A stretch of 64,000 nucleotides of DNA, taken from Bacteroidales bacterium M7 (GTDB taxonomy: Bacteria > Bacteroidota > Bacteroidia > Bacteroidales > Muribaculaceae). Below the pieces are notes generated by a model. That model searched no databases. It was not told the DNA's origin and was given only the letters and a program-made list of their open reading frames with translations. The stretch covers positions 136,563 to 200,562 of the forward strand of contig LUJR01000009.1 in NCBI GenBank assembly GCA_001689515.1. The letters run 5' to 3'. The position numbers and the translations under genes are program-made. Positions 1-8,548 of the stretch are shown one piece after another (the stretch's first letter is position 1; every line of letters starts with the position of its first letter).

Positions 1-169
1 CGGCATCGATGTATCGGATGTTGAGTGTCACGCCGCCTTTGGTGCTGTCAGATGCCGCAGCTTTGTCGTTGGCTCCGGCTGTCTTGTCGGCTGCGCCTGA
101 GCATCCGACCAAGGCGGTAGAGAGCATTGCAACCATGCCGGTTGCAGCAATCGCTAAGTGATTTTTCAT
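1..169 (-). CDS. OmpH/Skp-like lipoprotein, N-terminal part only
   Basis: Reading the minus strand from the ATG at 169 gives a signal peptide with a lipobox ending in V-G-C, then an Ala/Ser/Asp/Lys-rich linker, then the start of a domain reading LNIRYIDA where the window ends. In Bacteroidales this arrangement (lipoprotein signal, short linker, then a strand of the IRYVD type) is typical of OmpH/Skp-family periplasmic chaperones, which bind unfolded outer-membrane proteins. Only about 56 residues are visible, so the family call rests on a short stretch. A TAnnTTTG promoter box lies just upstream at 212-219 on the same strand, divergent from pepD. Confidence 0.55.
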   Translation of the reverse strand, partial: MKNHLAIAATGMVAMLSTALVGCSGAADKTAGANDKAAASDSTKGGVTLNIRYIDA

Positions 170-211
170 TGAAATGAATAAGGAATGTCTGAAATAATGT
201 TATTAGCGTTG

Positions 212-219
212 CAAAGTTA
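212..219 (-). promoter_or_regulatory. Bacteroidota -7 box for the OmpH-like gene
   Basis: The minus strand reads TAACTTTG, matching the TAnnTTTG -7 consensus of Bacteroidota sigma-ABfr promoters, about 43 bases before the start codon at 169. No convincing -33 TTG is seen at the ideal spacing. Confidence 0.45.
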
Positions 220-319
220 TAAAATTTAGATGATTTTTGCAGACAAGTGAATTTTATTTTGTACCTTAGTGTGCTTTAAATTAGAAAAATTAACATAACC
301 CCACTAATATATTCACGTT

Positions 320-1780
320 ATGACTATCAAGGACCTTAAACCGGCACGAGTGTTTGAAATATTTGATGAAATCAACCAGGTGCCGAGACCATCGAAAAAG
401 GAGGAGAAAATCCGCCAATACCTTCTCGACTTCGCAAAGAAGCATGATATAGAGGTCAAGACCGATGCCATAGGCAATGTGGCTATGTTCGTGCCCGCGA
501 CTCCGGGACATGAAAATGCGCCTATGGTGGTGCTCCAGGCACATATGGATATGGTGTGCGAGAGCAACGATAAGAATTTCGACTTCGACAACAGCCCTAT
601 CAAGACCATCGTCGATGGCGAATGGCTTCGAGCCGACGGCACCACCCTCGGCGCTGACAACGGTATAGGCATTGCCGCATCGCTTGCCGCGCTGACCGAC
701 AAGGATTATGTGCATGGACCGCTTGAGGCTCTCTTCACTGTCGATGAGGAGACCGGTCTGACCGGAGCCTACAATCTCGGCGAAGGCATGATACAGGGTA
801 GCATCCTGCTCAATCTCGACTCGGAGGATGATGCTGTGCTCTTCATCGGATGCGCCGGCGGTATAGATACCCAGGCATCCTTCCACTACGGGCGCTCGTT
901 TGCTCCCACAGATTTCATATATTTCAAGGCGGATGTCTCCGGTCTTCTCGGCGGCCACTCGGGCGGCGACATACATCTCGGTCGCGCCAATGCCAATAAG
1001 ATAATAGCCCGCTTCCTCTATGACATGTCGCTGCGTCATGAAGTGGTGATATCGGAGATAGATGGAGGCAATCTGCGCAACGCTATCCCTCGTGCTGCCC
1101 ATGTAGTGTTTGGTGTCCACACTTCACGCAAAGAAGAGGTGCGTGTGGCATTCAACGAGTATATCGCAGTGCTTGAAAACGAGTATAAAGGTCTTGAAGA
1201 GGGTATGAAGCTTACGCTCGAAAGCACCGACAAGCCTGAGTTCGTGATTGACCAGACCACATCGTTCAACCTTATCCGCGCCATCTATTCTGCTCCTCAC
1301 GGCGTAATTTCCATGAGCCGTGAACTCCCAGGGCTGGTAGAGACTTCGACCAACCTTGCTTCAGTGAAGATGGTTGAGGACAACAAGATTCTTGTCACCA
1401 CCAGCCAGCGCAGCTCGGTAGAGTCACGCAAGTTTGACATCGCCAATCAGGTCAAGGCTCTCTTCACTCTCGCTGGTGCGGAGGTCAAGCAGGGCGAGGG
1501 CTATCCCGGATGGCAGCCTGACATGAATTCTCCAATCATGGAGAAGGCTCGTGACGCATATAAGGAGCTGTATGGTATAACCCCCGAAATCACAGCTATT
1601 CATGCCGGACTCGAGTGTGGACTGTTCTTGCAGAAGTTCCCGCATCTCGACATGGTGTCGTTCGGTCCGACACTGCGCGATGTGCACTCTCCCTCCGAGC
1701 GTATGCATATTCCCACCGTCGAACGATTCTGGGAGCAGCTTAAGCTGACCTTGACCAAGGTTGCCGAGGACAAAGCATAA
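320..1780 (+). CDS. pepD: PepD-type aminoacyl-histidine dipeptidase (M20 family)
   Basis: This 486-residue cytosolic metallopeptidase hydrolyses Xaa-His and other dipeptides. Visible M20 metal and catalytic elements are HMDMV (His75, Asp77), GADNGIG (Asp113), the VDEETG catalytic/metal pair (Glu143-Glu144), a metal-ligand region around LNLDSED (Asp167) and a C-terminal DVHSPSE segment with the last metal-ligand His. Length matches the family (about 485). The ATG at 320 starts MTIKDLKPARVFEIF, as expected for PepD. The gene stands alone: a divergent OmpH-like gene is upstream, and a palindromic hairpin at 1804-1835 separates it from the muramidase gene. Confidence 0.93.
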   Translation: MTIKDLKPARVFEIFDEINQVPRPSKKEEKIRQYLLDFAKKHDIEVKTDAIGNVAMFVPATPGHENAPMVVLQAHMDMVCESNDKNFDFDNSPIKTIVDGEWLRADGTTLGADNGIGIAASLAALTDKDYVHGPLEALFTVDEETGLTGAYNLGEGMIQGSILLNLDSEDDAVLFIGCAGGIDTQASFHYGRSFAPTDFIYFKADVSGLLGGHSGGDIHLGRANANKIIARFLYDMSLRHEVVISEIDGGNLRNAIPRAAHVVFGVHTSRKEEVRVAFNEYIAVLENEYKGLEEGMKLTLESTDKPEFVIDQTTSFNLIRAIYSAPHGVISMSRELPGLVETSTNLASVKMVEDNKILVTTSQRSSVESRKFDIANQVKALFTLAGAEVKQGEGYPGWQPDMNSPIMEKARDAYKELYGITPEITAIHAGLECGLFLQKFPHLDMVSFGPTLRDVHSPSERMHIPTVERFWEQLKLTLTKVAEDKA

Positions 1781-1803
1781 TCCCGGCGTTGACGATCGTA
1801 ATA

Positions 1804-1835
1804 ATGTTGGGACGCGTCACCTCGCGTCCCAACAT
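1804..1835 (+). terminator. Hairpin after pepD
   Basis: A perfect 13-bp inverted repeat (ATGTTGGGACGCG and its complement) flanks a 6-base loop 24 bases after the pepD stop. There is no following T-run. It may be a terminator or a short relative of the P2 dispersed palindromes, since it contains GGGACGCG. Confidence 0.55.
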
Positions 1836-1855
1836 ATCAATTGCAATATCTTGAC

Positions 1856-2629
1856 ATGAAAAAACTCCTCCTTATATCTTTGGCATTCGCATTCATCGCG
1901 ACTGATTGCAATGCCCGCAGACGCACACACCATCGGCCGCCTGAGCCGACACAGGTCATCCCGTCAGTCCAGGATTCCACCAAGATTGACGATGCCATTG
2001 CTGCCGCCGAAGCCGAGAATGTACCGGCAGGTGAGATACTTCGTCTGACCGAGGATGATTATAAGGAAGTGGCTGAAATGCTCGGCGTGGAGCCGGCTGC
2101 AGTGAAAGCAGTGGTAGAGATTGAGGCAGGTCCCAGCCATCAGGGTTTTTCAGAGCCTGGTATGCCGTTGATTAATTTTGACTTTTCAATGTTCACGCAG
2201 TTTTGCCGTCGCAATGGCGTGAACTTGTCAAAATACCGCAAATCGCATCCGCTGGTATTCAACGCTCCCTCTGCGCGTAAATACGGATCGCGTCAGAAAG
2301 CCCAGCATGCACGTCTGCGCGCGGCACGAACCATCGATGAGCGTACAGCCATAGAGGGTACTTTCTGGGGCATGTTTCAGATCGGCGGTTTCAACTGGCG
2401 CAAGTGCGGAGCAAGCAGCATCAACGATTTCGTAGAACGGATGAGCCGCTCCGAGCGTGATCAGCTGGAACTGTTCGCCCAATTTCTCAAGACAACAAAA
2501 CTCGACAAGCAACTCAAAGCCAAAAACTGGGCAGCCTTTGCCCGTGGCTACAACGGACCATCATATGCGCGTCGCGGATACCATACACGCATGGCGCGCG
2601 CATATGCAAAATACAGCAAGACCAAATGA
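1856..2629 (+). CDS. Secreted N-acetylmuramidase-family protein (DUF3380-like)
   Basis: This 257-residue protein begins MKKLLLISLAFAF, a signal peptide, followed by an Arg/His/Pro-rich linker. From about residue 70 it reads as the DUF3380/N-acetylmuramidase domain (PF11860-type): LTEDDYKEVAEMLGVEPAAVKAVVEIE with a likely catalytic Glu, then INFDFSMF, GTFWGMFQIGGFNW and a C-terminal ARGYNGPSYARRGYHTRMARAY, typical of phage and Bacteroidales peptidoglycan hydrolases. It would cleave glycan strands in the periplasm. I chose the ATG at 1856 because it gives a clean signal peptide; an upstream TTG at 1841 adds five unlikely residues. The stop overlaps the parE start (ATGA), so the two are translationally coupled. 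Confidence 0.8.
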   Translation: MKKLLLISLAFAFIATDCNARRRTHHRPPEPTQVIPSVQDSTKIDDAIAAAEAENVPAGEILRLTEDDYKEVAEMLGVEPAAVKAVVEIEAGPSHQGFSEPGMPLINFDFSMFTQFCRRNGVNLSKYRKSHPLVFNAPSARKYGSRQKAQHARLRAARTIDERTAIEGTFWGMFQIGGFNWRKCGASSINDFVERMSRSERDQLELFAQFLKTTKLDKQLKAKNWAAFARGYNGPSYARRGYHTRMARAYAKYSKTK

Positions 2630-4626
2630 GCCAACATACCGCATCATCTGACTCTCCCGAAGACCATCACATCACCCCCGACAGAGCAGACCTTTTTGAG
2701 CCGATGGAGGATGCTTCATTGGAGATGACTGTCGACTCCCCGGGATATACCGAGGACGATATCATCACTCTCGACCCCAAGGAACATATACGCCGCCGCC
2801 CCGGCATGTATATCGGAAAATTGGGCGACGGCTCTAACAGTGACGATGGCATATACGTGTTGCTGAAGGAGGTGCTTGACAATTCCATTGACGAATACAT
2901 GATGGGATATGGCAAGCAGATATCGGTGACTGTGACCGATACCACGGTGACTGTCCGTGACTATGGCCGTGGCATACCGTTGGGTAAGCTTGTGGATGCG
3001 TCGTCAAAGATGAACACGGGAGCCAAGTATGATTCGGCGGCATTTAAGAAATCGGTAGGTCTTAACGGTGTCGGCATCAAGGCAGTCAATGCTCTCTCCA
3101 CCTCGTTTATCATCACGAGCCATCGTGACGGCAAGATGAAGCGTATAGTATATGCGCAGGGAGACATAATAGAGGAGACCGATATACTTGATACGGATGA
3201 ACCTGACGGCACGTTGGTGCAGTTTACTCCCGACAACACGATATTTCGCGACTACCATTACCGTGACGAGTATGTAATCCCGCTGATAAAGAACTATACG
3301 TTCCTCAATACCGGGCTTGCCATCATATTCAACGGCAAGCGGTATATCTCGCGTCACGGTCTGCTTGACCTGCTCCAGGATGTGATGACCAAGGAACCTC
3401 TGTATCCCATCATCCATCTTACTGGCGATGATATAGAGATTGCTATCACCCATGCTCCGCAGTATGGTGAGGAATACTACTCGTTTGTCAACGGTCAGCA
3501 CACTACCCAAGGGGGCACACATCTTGCCGCTTTCAAGGAGTCCGTCAGCCGTACCATCAAGGAATATTATGGGAAGAACTTTGAGCCGTCGGATGTGCGT
3601 AACGGCATGGTTGCAGCCGTAGCCATAAAGGTCGAGGAGCCGGTATTTGAGTCGCAGACCAAGACCAAGCTCGGCTCACGTGACATAGGACCTGAGGGAC
3701 CTACTGTTGCCAAGTTCGTGGGCGATTTTGTCAAGAAAGAGCTTGACAACTATCTCCACCGCAATCTTGACGTGGCGGAGGTACTGCTTAAGAAGATACA
3801 GGAGAGCGAGCGTGACCGCAAGGCGATGGCTGGTTTGACAAAACAAGCCAGAGAGAAAGCCAAGAAAATCAATCTCCACAACAAGAAGCTGTTTGACTGC
3901 CGCATACACCTCAATGACAGCCGTGGCGACGAGGAGAAGATGCTTGAATCGTCCATCTTCATCACCGAGGGCGACTCTGCAGCCGGGTCTATCACCAAAA
4001 TCCGTGATGTGGCTACCCAGGCAGTGTTCTCATTACGTGGAAAGCCGCTCAATACATTCGGTCTGACCCAACAGATTATCTACAAAAACGAGGAGTTCAA
4101 CCTGCTTCAGGCGGCTCTCAATCTGGAGGACGGTATCGAAGGTCTCCGATATAATAAGGTGATAATCGCCACCGATGCCGATGTCGACGGCATGCACATA
4201 CGCCTGCTTCTGTTGACATTCTTCTTGCAGTTTTACCCCGACCTCATAAAGAAGGGGCATGTGTATGTGTTGCAGACTCCGCTGTTTCGTGTACGTAATA
4301 AGAAGACCGCTCGCCGCTCAGGCAAAGCGTCGCGCCAAGGCGTGCCTGACGACACCTATTATTGCTACAGTGACGAGGAACGCATCAGTGCCATTAACAA
4401 ACTCGGAGCCAATGCGGAGATTACCCGATTCAAAGGACTCGGAGAGATTTCTCCGGAGGAGTTTCGCGGATTTATCGGACCAGACATGCGACTTGACCGC
4501 GTGACTCTGCGCAAGGAGGACCAGGTCGGCGAACTGCTTGAATTTTACATGGGCAAGAACACTATGGACCGCCAGAACTTCATCATAGAGAATCTCGTGG
4601 TGGAGGATGACTCGCAAATATCATAG
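2626..4626 (+). CDS. parE: DNA topoisomerase IV subunit B (ParE)
   Basis: This is the ATPase subunit of topoisomerase IV, which decatenates daughter chromosomes together with ParC (not in the window). It has 666 residues. The GHKL ATPase motifs are Glu82/Asn86 in KEVLDNSIDEY, RDYGRGIP (111-118) and a GVGIKAVNALS glycine lid. The Toprim domain has ITEGDSAAG (446-454) and the metal-binding TDADVDG (Asp517, 519, 521). The C-terminus has RFKGLGEI, as in GyrB/ParE. The lack of the long GyrB insert and the LLTFFLQFYPDLI region favour ParE. An acidic N-terminal extension of about 45 residues precedes the ATPase domain. It overlaps the muramidase stop by 4 bases and is followed 9 bases later by coaD. 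Confidence 0.93.
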   Translation: MSQHTASSDSPEDHHITPDRADLFEPMEDASLEMTVDSPGYTEDDIITLDPKEHIRRRPGMYIGKLGDGSNSDDGIYVLLKEVLDNSIDEYMMGYGKQISVTVTDTTVTVRDYGRGIPLGKLVDASSKMNTGAKYDSAAFKKSVGLNGVGIKAVNALSTSFIITSHRDGKMKRIVYAQGDIIEETDILDTDEPDGTLVQFTPDNTIFRDYHYRDEYVIPLIKNYTFLNTGLAIIFNGKRYISRHGLLDLLQDVMTKEPLYPIIHLTGDDIEIAITHAPQYGEEYYSFVNGQHTTQGGTHLAAFKESVSRTIKEYYGKNFEPSDVRNGMVAAVAIKVEEPVFESQTKTKLGSRDIGPEGPTVAKFVGDFVKKELDNYLHRNLDVAEVLLKKIQESERDRKAMAGLTKQAREKAKKINLHNKKLFDCRIHLNDSRGDEEKMLESSIFITEGDSAAGSITKIRDVATQAVFSLRGKPLNTFGLTQQIIYKNEEFNLLQAALNLEDGIEGLRYNKVIIATDADVDGMHIRLLLLTFFLQFYPDLIKKGHVYVLQTPLFRVRNKKTARRSGKASRQGVPDDTYYCYSDEERISAINKLGANAEITRFKGLGEISPEEFRGFIGPDMRLDRVTLRKEDQVGELLEFYMGKNTMDRQNFIIENLVVEDDSQIS

Positions 4627-4635
4627 CATACACTG

Positions 4636-5094
4636 ATGAATAAGACTGATAATCGCCGCATCGCTCTGTTTCCTGGCAGCTTTAATCCGTTTACCATCGG
4701 GCACAAGTCGATTGTGGATCGCGCTTTGCGGCTGTTTGACCGGGTGATAGTGGCTGTCGGTTATAACCCGTCCAAGGAGTCAGACTGCCGCACGGTCGAG
4801 GAGCGCATGGCAGCCATCAGACGGGTGTATCCTGAGATGACAGAGGTGGAAGTGGCATCTTATTCGTGCCTGACGGCAGATTTCGTGGGGCAGGTAGGGG
4901 CATGCGCCATTGTCCGCGGAGTGCGCAATACTGTGGATTTCGAGTACGAACGTTCCATAGCCGACATCAACCGCCAGCTATGCGGAGTGGATACTGTGCT
5001 GCTTTACACGCTGCCTGAGATGGAAAGCGTCAGTTCGAGCATGGTCAGAGAGCTTGCGCATTTCGGGCATGATGTCAGCCGTTTTCTTCCATGA
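4636..5094 (+). CDS. coaD: Phosphopantetheine adenylyltransferase
   Basis: CoaD transfers AMP from ATP to 4'-phosphopantetheine, giving dephospho-CoA. The 152-residue protein has the nucleotidyltransferase signature FPGSFNPFTIGH, with TxGH at 21-24. It also has AIVRGVRNTVDFEYE (the substrate-binding RGLR-like motif) and the ATP-binding PEMESVSSSMVREL near the C-terminus. Length is within the usual 150-165. It lies 9 bases after parE and 33 bases before the S41 protease, a gene order often seen in Bacteroidales and probably one operon. Confidence 0.95.
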   Translation: MNKTDNRRIALFPGSFNPFTIGHKSIVDRALRLFDRVIVAVGYNPSKESDCRTVEERMAAIRRVYPEMTEVEVASYSCLTADFVGQVGACAIVRGVRNTVDFEYERSIADINRQLCGVDTVLLYTLPEMESVSSSMVRELAHFGHDVSRFLP

Positions 5095-5127
5095 CATGTC
5101 ATAATCCGGCTATAGAATAACATAATT

Positions 5128-6756
5128 ATGAAAAAACTGTATATGATGCCGGTGGCAGCCATAGTCGCTGTGTCACTGGCGTTATCAGCGAAAAATAAAG
5201 CACCTGAAAATCCGTTTGTGTTCTCGCCCGAGCAAAAGCTCAGGCTTACCGAACGTATCATCGAGAATTACTATGTAGACAGCATAGATATAGACCGCAC
5301 GGTCGAGGAGGGCATAATCAGTATGCTCCGAACACTTGACCCGCATTCGTCATATTCCAACCGTGAGGAGACCATCGAAATGACCGAAACGCTCAGTGGC
5401 GGCTTTTCTGGGGTAGGCATATCATTCAATATGCTCAGGGATACTCTGTTTGTGGTCAGCACTACCATCGGCGGACCGAGCGAGAAGGTCGGTCTGCAAG
5501 CCGGTGACCGAATCCTGGTGGCAAACGACACTGTGATGTCGGGAGCAGGGCGCAGCACTTCTGATGTCCGCAAGGTGCTGCGTGGACCCAAAGGGACTAA
5601 AGTCAGGATGAAAGTGCGTCGCAGCAATGTGCCCGACCTCATCGATTTTGTGGTCACTCGTGATGAAATACCCATCTACAGCGTTGATGCGCACTATATG
5701 GCTGATCCGCATACGGGATATATCAAGATAGTTAGATTTGCCGAGAGTACCGAGAAGGAGGTCAAGGAGGCACTGAAAGCTCTGAAAAAGCAGGGTATGC
5801 AGCGTCTTATCATCGATCTGCAAGGCAACGGCGGCGGCTACATGAATGCTGCCGTAGGTGTGGCACAACTGTTTCTTGACAAAGATGACGAAATCGTATA
5901 TACAAAAGGCGTAAGAGTCCATCCGTCATATTTCAATGCCGTCACAACCGGACCCTATCGTGATATCGAGGTAGTGACGATGGTCGATCAGTCGTCAGCG
6001 TCGGCGAGTGAGATTTTGTCCGGAGCATTTCAGGACAATGACCGTGGAGTGGTCATAGGCCGTCGCACCTTCGGCAAGGGACTGGTACAGCGTCCTTTCC
6101 CGTTTCCCGACGGCTCCATGATACGCCTGACCACGGCTCGTTATTACACTCCCTCCGGACGCAGCATCCAGAAGCCGTATGCCGATGGCGAAGATGATTA
6201 CAACAAGGATGTGTACCGCAGATTACAGAGCGGGGAGCTGACTGATTCCACACTCACTGTGTCGCATCCTGACTCGTTGCGCTTCACCACCCGCAACGGA
6301 CGTGTCGTATATGGAGGCGGAGGTATAACGCCTGACATATTCGTGCCGCTTGACACCACGCGTGTCACGCCGTATTATCGTGACCTTGTGGCGAAGGGTG
6401 TGCTTAACCGTTACTGTCTGCAATATGTTGACAGCCGACGCAAGCAGCTGAAATCAGACTACAAGACTGTCGATAAGTTTATCCATGGATTCAAGGTTTC
6501 GGATGCCATGCTTGCCGATCTCTACAGCATGGCGGTTGCCGACAGTGTCAAGGCTGAGCCTGATGCCGTGGCTGGTTCCCGGGAATACCTTTCAACAATA
6601 GTCAAGGCTCTCATAGGCAGAGATCTCTTTGACAGCAGCGCGTATTATCAGATTGCAAATCCGCTCAATCCCATCTATATCCGTGCGGTTGAAGTCATCA
6701 ATGATCCGCGACGTATGCGGTCACTGCTGGCTCCGCCCGATTATGCTATGGAATGA
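5128..6756 (+). CDS. S41 family C-terminal processing protease
   Basis: This 542-residue periplasmic serine protease of the tail-specific protease (Ctp/Prc) group starts with a signal peptide (MKKLYMMPVAAIVAVSLALSA). A PDZ domain spans about residues 95-165 (GVGISF to GPKGTKVRMKV). The S41 catalytic domain follows, with LIIDLQGNGGG (228-237), the catalytic serine region SSASASE (289-295) and the catalytic lysine in TFGKG (Lys317). Such enzymes trim or degrade proteins from hydrophobic C-termini. It ends the muramidase-parE-coaD operon; a new promoter follows at 6790-6819. Confidence 0.92.
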   Translation: MKKLYMMPVAAIVAVSLALSAKNKAPENPFVFSPEQKLRLTERIIENYYVDSIDIDRTVEEGIISMLRTLDPHSSYSNREETIEMTETLSGGFSGVGISFNMLRDTLFVVSTTIGGPSEKVGLQAGDRILVANDTVMSGAGRSTSDVRKVLRGPKGTKVRMKVRRSNVPDLIDFVVTRDEIPIYSVDAHYMADPHTGYIKIVRFAESTEKEVKEALKALKKQGMQRLIIDLQGNGGGYMNAAVGVAQLFLDKDDEIVYTKGVRVHPSYFNAVTTGPYRDIEVVTMVDQSSASASEILSGAFQDNDRGVVIGRRTFGKGLVQRPFPFPDGSMIRLTTARYYTPSGRSIQKPYADGEDDYNKDVYRRLQSGELTDSTLTVSHPDSLRFTTRNGRVVYGGGGITPDIFVPLDTTRVTPYYRDLVAKGVLNRYCLQYVDSRRKQLKSDYKTVDKFIHGFKVSDAMLADLYSMAVADSVKAEPDAVAGSREYLSTIVKALIGRDLFDSSAYYQIANPLNPIYIRAVEVINDPRRMRSLLAPPDYAME

Positions 6757-6789
6757 CAGGTATATATGGGGTACAACTGTTAAATAGCG

Positions 6790-6819
6790 TTGAATAGTGA
6801 AAAATTATTATTAACTTTG
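6790..6819 (+). promoter_or_regulatory. Bacteroidota promoter for lipoprotein gene
   Basis: TTG at 6790-6792 and TAACTTTG at 6812-6819 match the -33 TTG and -7 TAnnTTTG elements with a 19-base spacer. Initiation near 6825 would leave about 20 bases before the ATG at 6847. Confidence 0.6.
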
Positions 6820-6846
6820 CGCATATCAATCCTATAAGCTAAGCAT

Positions 6847-7479
6847 ATGTCCACATATAGCTACGAACATACAGGCATATATTCTTTTTTGAAAAAATAT
6901 ACAGTGAAAGCCATGGCAGTTGCGGCTGTGGCAGTCGTGATGTCATCATGCGGCAGCAATAAGTCTGATGAGTCAGAATCAGTGCAGGAGGAGCTTCGTA
7001 ACACCCATCTTCTTGAAGCTATGAAGGTGGTGGATATCCCACGGGTGACCTCTATTGCTGACTCGCTTGCTCTTGATGTAGACGATCTGTCTAATAATGA
7101 GTCTGTAGCTGTCCTGCTTGCATATCTCGTGGTTCACAATGAGGCTTCGCGCAATGATGACCGCGAACAGGATTTTGTGACCATCAGGAAATATGTGGAT
7201 GTCTATGACCTGTCGATGCAACGTGACCGCGACGGTATGCTTTCAGCAATGCAACAGGCGCGTGAAATCAACCCTGCCGCTGATTTTGAGGGTCTCTACA
7301 AGGAGTTTCGCAATCGTCTCTCGGAGTACGACGCTCTCAATGGTCAGGAGTTGACTGCTGAGCCTGCGGAGGAGGAAGCTCCCGCTGATAGCACGGCTGT
7401 TGCTGACACAGCATCAGTTACCCCATCATCGTCATCTGACGGTGCTGATCTGCCGGTTGAATATCGCCCTGCTGACTGA
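6847..7479 (+). CDS. Hypothetical lipoprotein with acidic/Ser-rich tail
   Basis: I do not recognise a defined family. The 210-residue protein has a charged N-terminal lead, a hydrophobic stretch (MAVAAVAVVM) and a lipobox ending at Cys35 (SSCG), so it is probably a lipoprotein. The middle is a mostly helical, charged domain (about residues 50-150) containing QQAREINPAADFEGL. The C-terminal 40 residues are rich in Glu, Ala, Pro, Ser and Thr and look disordered. The start is supported by the promoter ending about 27 bases upstream. Downstream is the DUF805 gene after 64 bases. Confidence 0.7.
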   Translation: MSTYSYEHTGIYSFLKKYTVKAMAVAAVAVVMSSCGSNKSDESESVQEELRNTHLLEAMKVVDIPRVTSIADSLALDVDDLSNNESVAVLLAYLVVHNEASRNDDREQDFVTIRKYVDVYDLSMQRDRDGMLSAMQQAREINPAADFEGLYKEFRNRLSEYDALNGQELTAEPAEEEAPADSTAVADTASVTPSSSSDGADLPVEYRPAD

Positions 7480-7543
7480 TACTTGTTATAGTTTGGCTAA
7501 TCTCAAAGCAATCCTTATTTATATTTATTCATCAATTAATCTT

Positions 7544-7936
7544 ATGGACCAGAATTATTATCCCACTCCAGCTCCATCTCTGTCTTTTTCTGATGCTGTG
7601 AAAAAAGCGTTCGAGAACTACTGCAACTTCTCAGGTCGTGCCACACGTGCCGAGTACTGGTGGTTTGTTCTTTTCAGCTTCATCGTAGGCTGCGTATTCA
7701 GCATCCTTGGCCAGATTGCAGGTTTCTTCACTTATGTGGGCTACATAGCTAATCTCGCCCTCTTGCTTCCGGGTCTCGGACTTTGCTGGCGTCGTATGCA
7801 CGATATAGGCAAAGGTGGTGGTTGGTTTTTCATCACCTTTATCCCCCTTGTAGGCATCATCCTGTGGATTGTATGGTGCTGCCAGCCCAGCGAACCTACA
7901 GCTAACCGTTTCGGCGACGTGCCTGCCAACGCATAA
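7544..7936 (+). CDS. DUF805 family inner-membrane protein
   Basis: The 130-residue protein matches the DUF805 (YhaH-like) pattern: an N-terminal SFSDAVKKAFENYCNFSGRATRAEYW segment (given here as its first 12 and last residues F-S-G-R-A-T-R-A-E-Y-W), several hydrophobic spans, then the conserved LCWRRMHDIGKGGGW and a C-terminal PSEPTANRFG. Function is unknown for the family. The reading frame is open upstream to 7400, overlapping the lipoprotein gene, but the ATG at 7544 (MDQNYYPT) begins the conserved domain and follows an AT-rich gap. purN starts 8 bases after the stop. Confidence 0.88.
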   Translation: MDQNYYPTPAPSLSFSDAVKKAFENYCNFSGRATRAEYWWFVLFSFIVGCVFSILGQIAGFFTYVGYIANLALLLPGLGLCWRRMHDIGKGGGWFFITFIPLVGIILWIVWCCQPSEPTANRFGDVPANA

Positions 7937-7944
7937 GTAAGCGC

Positions 7945-8517
7945 ATGCACAACATAGCAGTGTTTGCCTCCGGATCGGGGACAAATGCGGAAAACATAGC
8001 AAAAAGCTTTGAGTCTGATGCCACAGCCCGAGTGGTGGTGGCACTCGCTAACAAAGCCGATGCAGGTGTACACGAGAGGATGCGGAATCTCCGCATCCCC
8101 TCGCTTACATTTGACAATAGCGTCTGGGCTGACCACCCAGAGGAGATTATCGAGACGCTTGACCGTTACGGTGTTGACATTGTAGTGCTGGCAGGATTCT
8201 TGCGGCAGGTGCATCCAATGCTCGTGAGGCGTTTCAATGGTCGGATGCTAAATATACATCCCTCTTTGCTGCCTAAATTCGGTGGCAAAGGCATGTACGG
8301 CATGCGTGTGCATCAGGCTGTCATCGACTCTGGCGAAAAAGAGAGCGGTGCCACTGTGCATCTTGTCACTGATGTCATGGACGATGGCGATATCGTATTG
8401 CAAGGTAGCGTAGATGTGTCGGCAGACGATACGCCGCAGTCGCTTGCTGCCAAAATCCATGAGGTTGAGATGGATATATATCCACGTGCGGTGCGTATGG
8501 TGCTTTGCCGGATGTAG
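7945..8517 (+). CDS. purN: Phosphoribosylglycinamide formyltransferase
   Basis: PurN is the GAR transformylase of purine synthesis: it moves a formyl group from 10-formyl-THF to glycinamide ribonucleotide. The 190-residue protein starts HNIAVFASGSGTNAENI, with the phosphate-binding GSGTN loop. It carries VLAGFLRQVHP, the catalytic Asn-x-His in LNIHPSLLPKFGG (N106-H108 region), and VHLVTDVMDDGDIV with the catalytic Asp. Length is typical. It follows DUF805 by 8 bases, so the two may be cotranscribed. Confidence 0.94.
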   Translation: MHNIAVFASGSGTNAENIAKSFESDATARVVVALANKADAGVHERMRNLRIPSLTFDNSVWADHPEEIIETLDRYGVDIVVLAGFLRQVHPMLVRRFNGRMLNIHPSLLPKFGGKGMYGMRVHQAVIDSGEKESGATVHLVTDVMDDGDIVLQGSVDVSADDTPQSLAAKIHEVEMDIYPRAVRMVLCRM

Positions 8518-8548
8518 AAGTCAATCTGTTAACTCTTAATTTTTAGAG

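Noticed and set aside
290..1120. Long open frame antisense to pepD (about 276 codons)
   Set aside because: It lies wholly opposite a well-identified M20 peptidase, has no recognisable motif, and arises from the codon bias of pepD.
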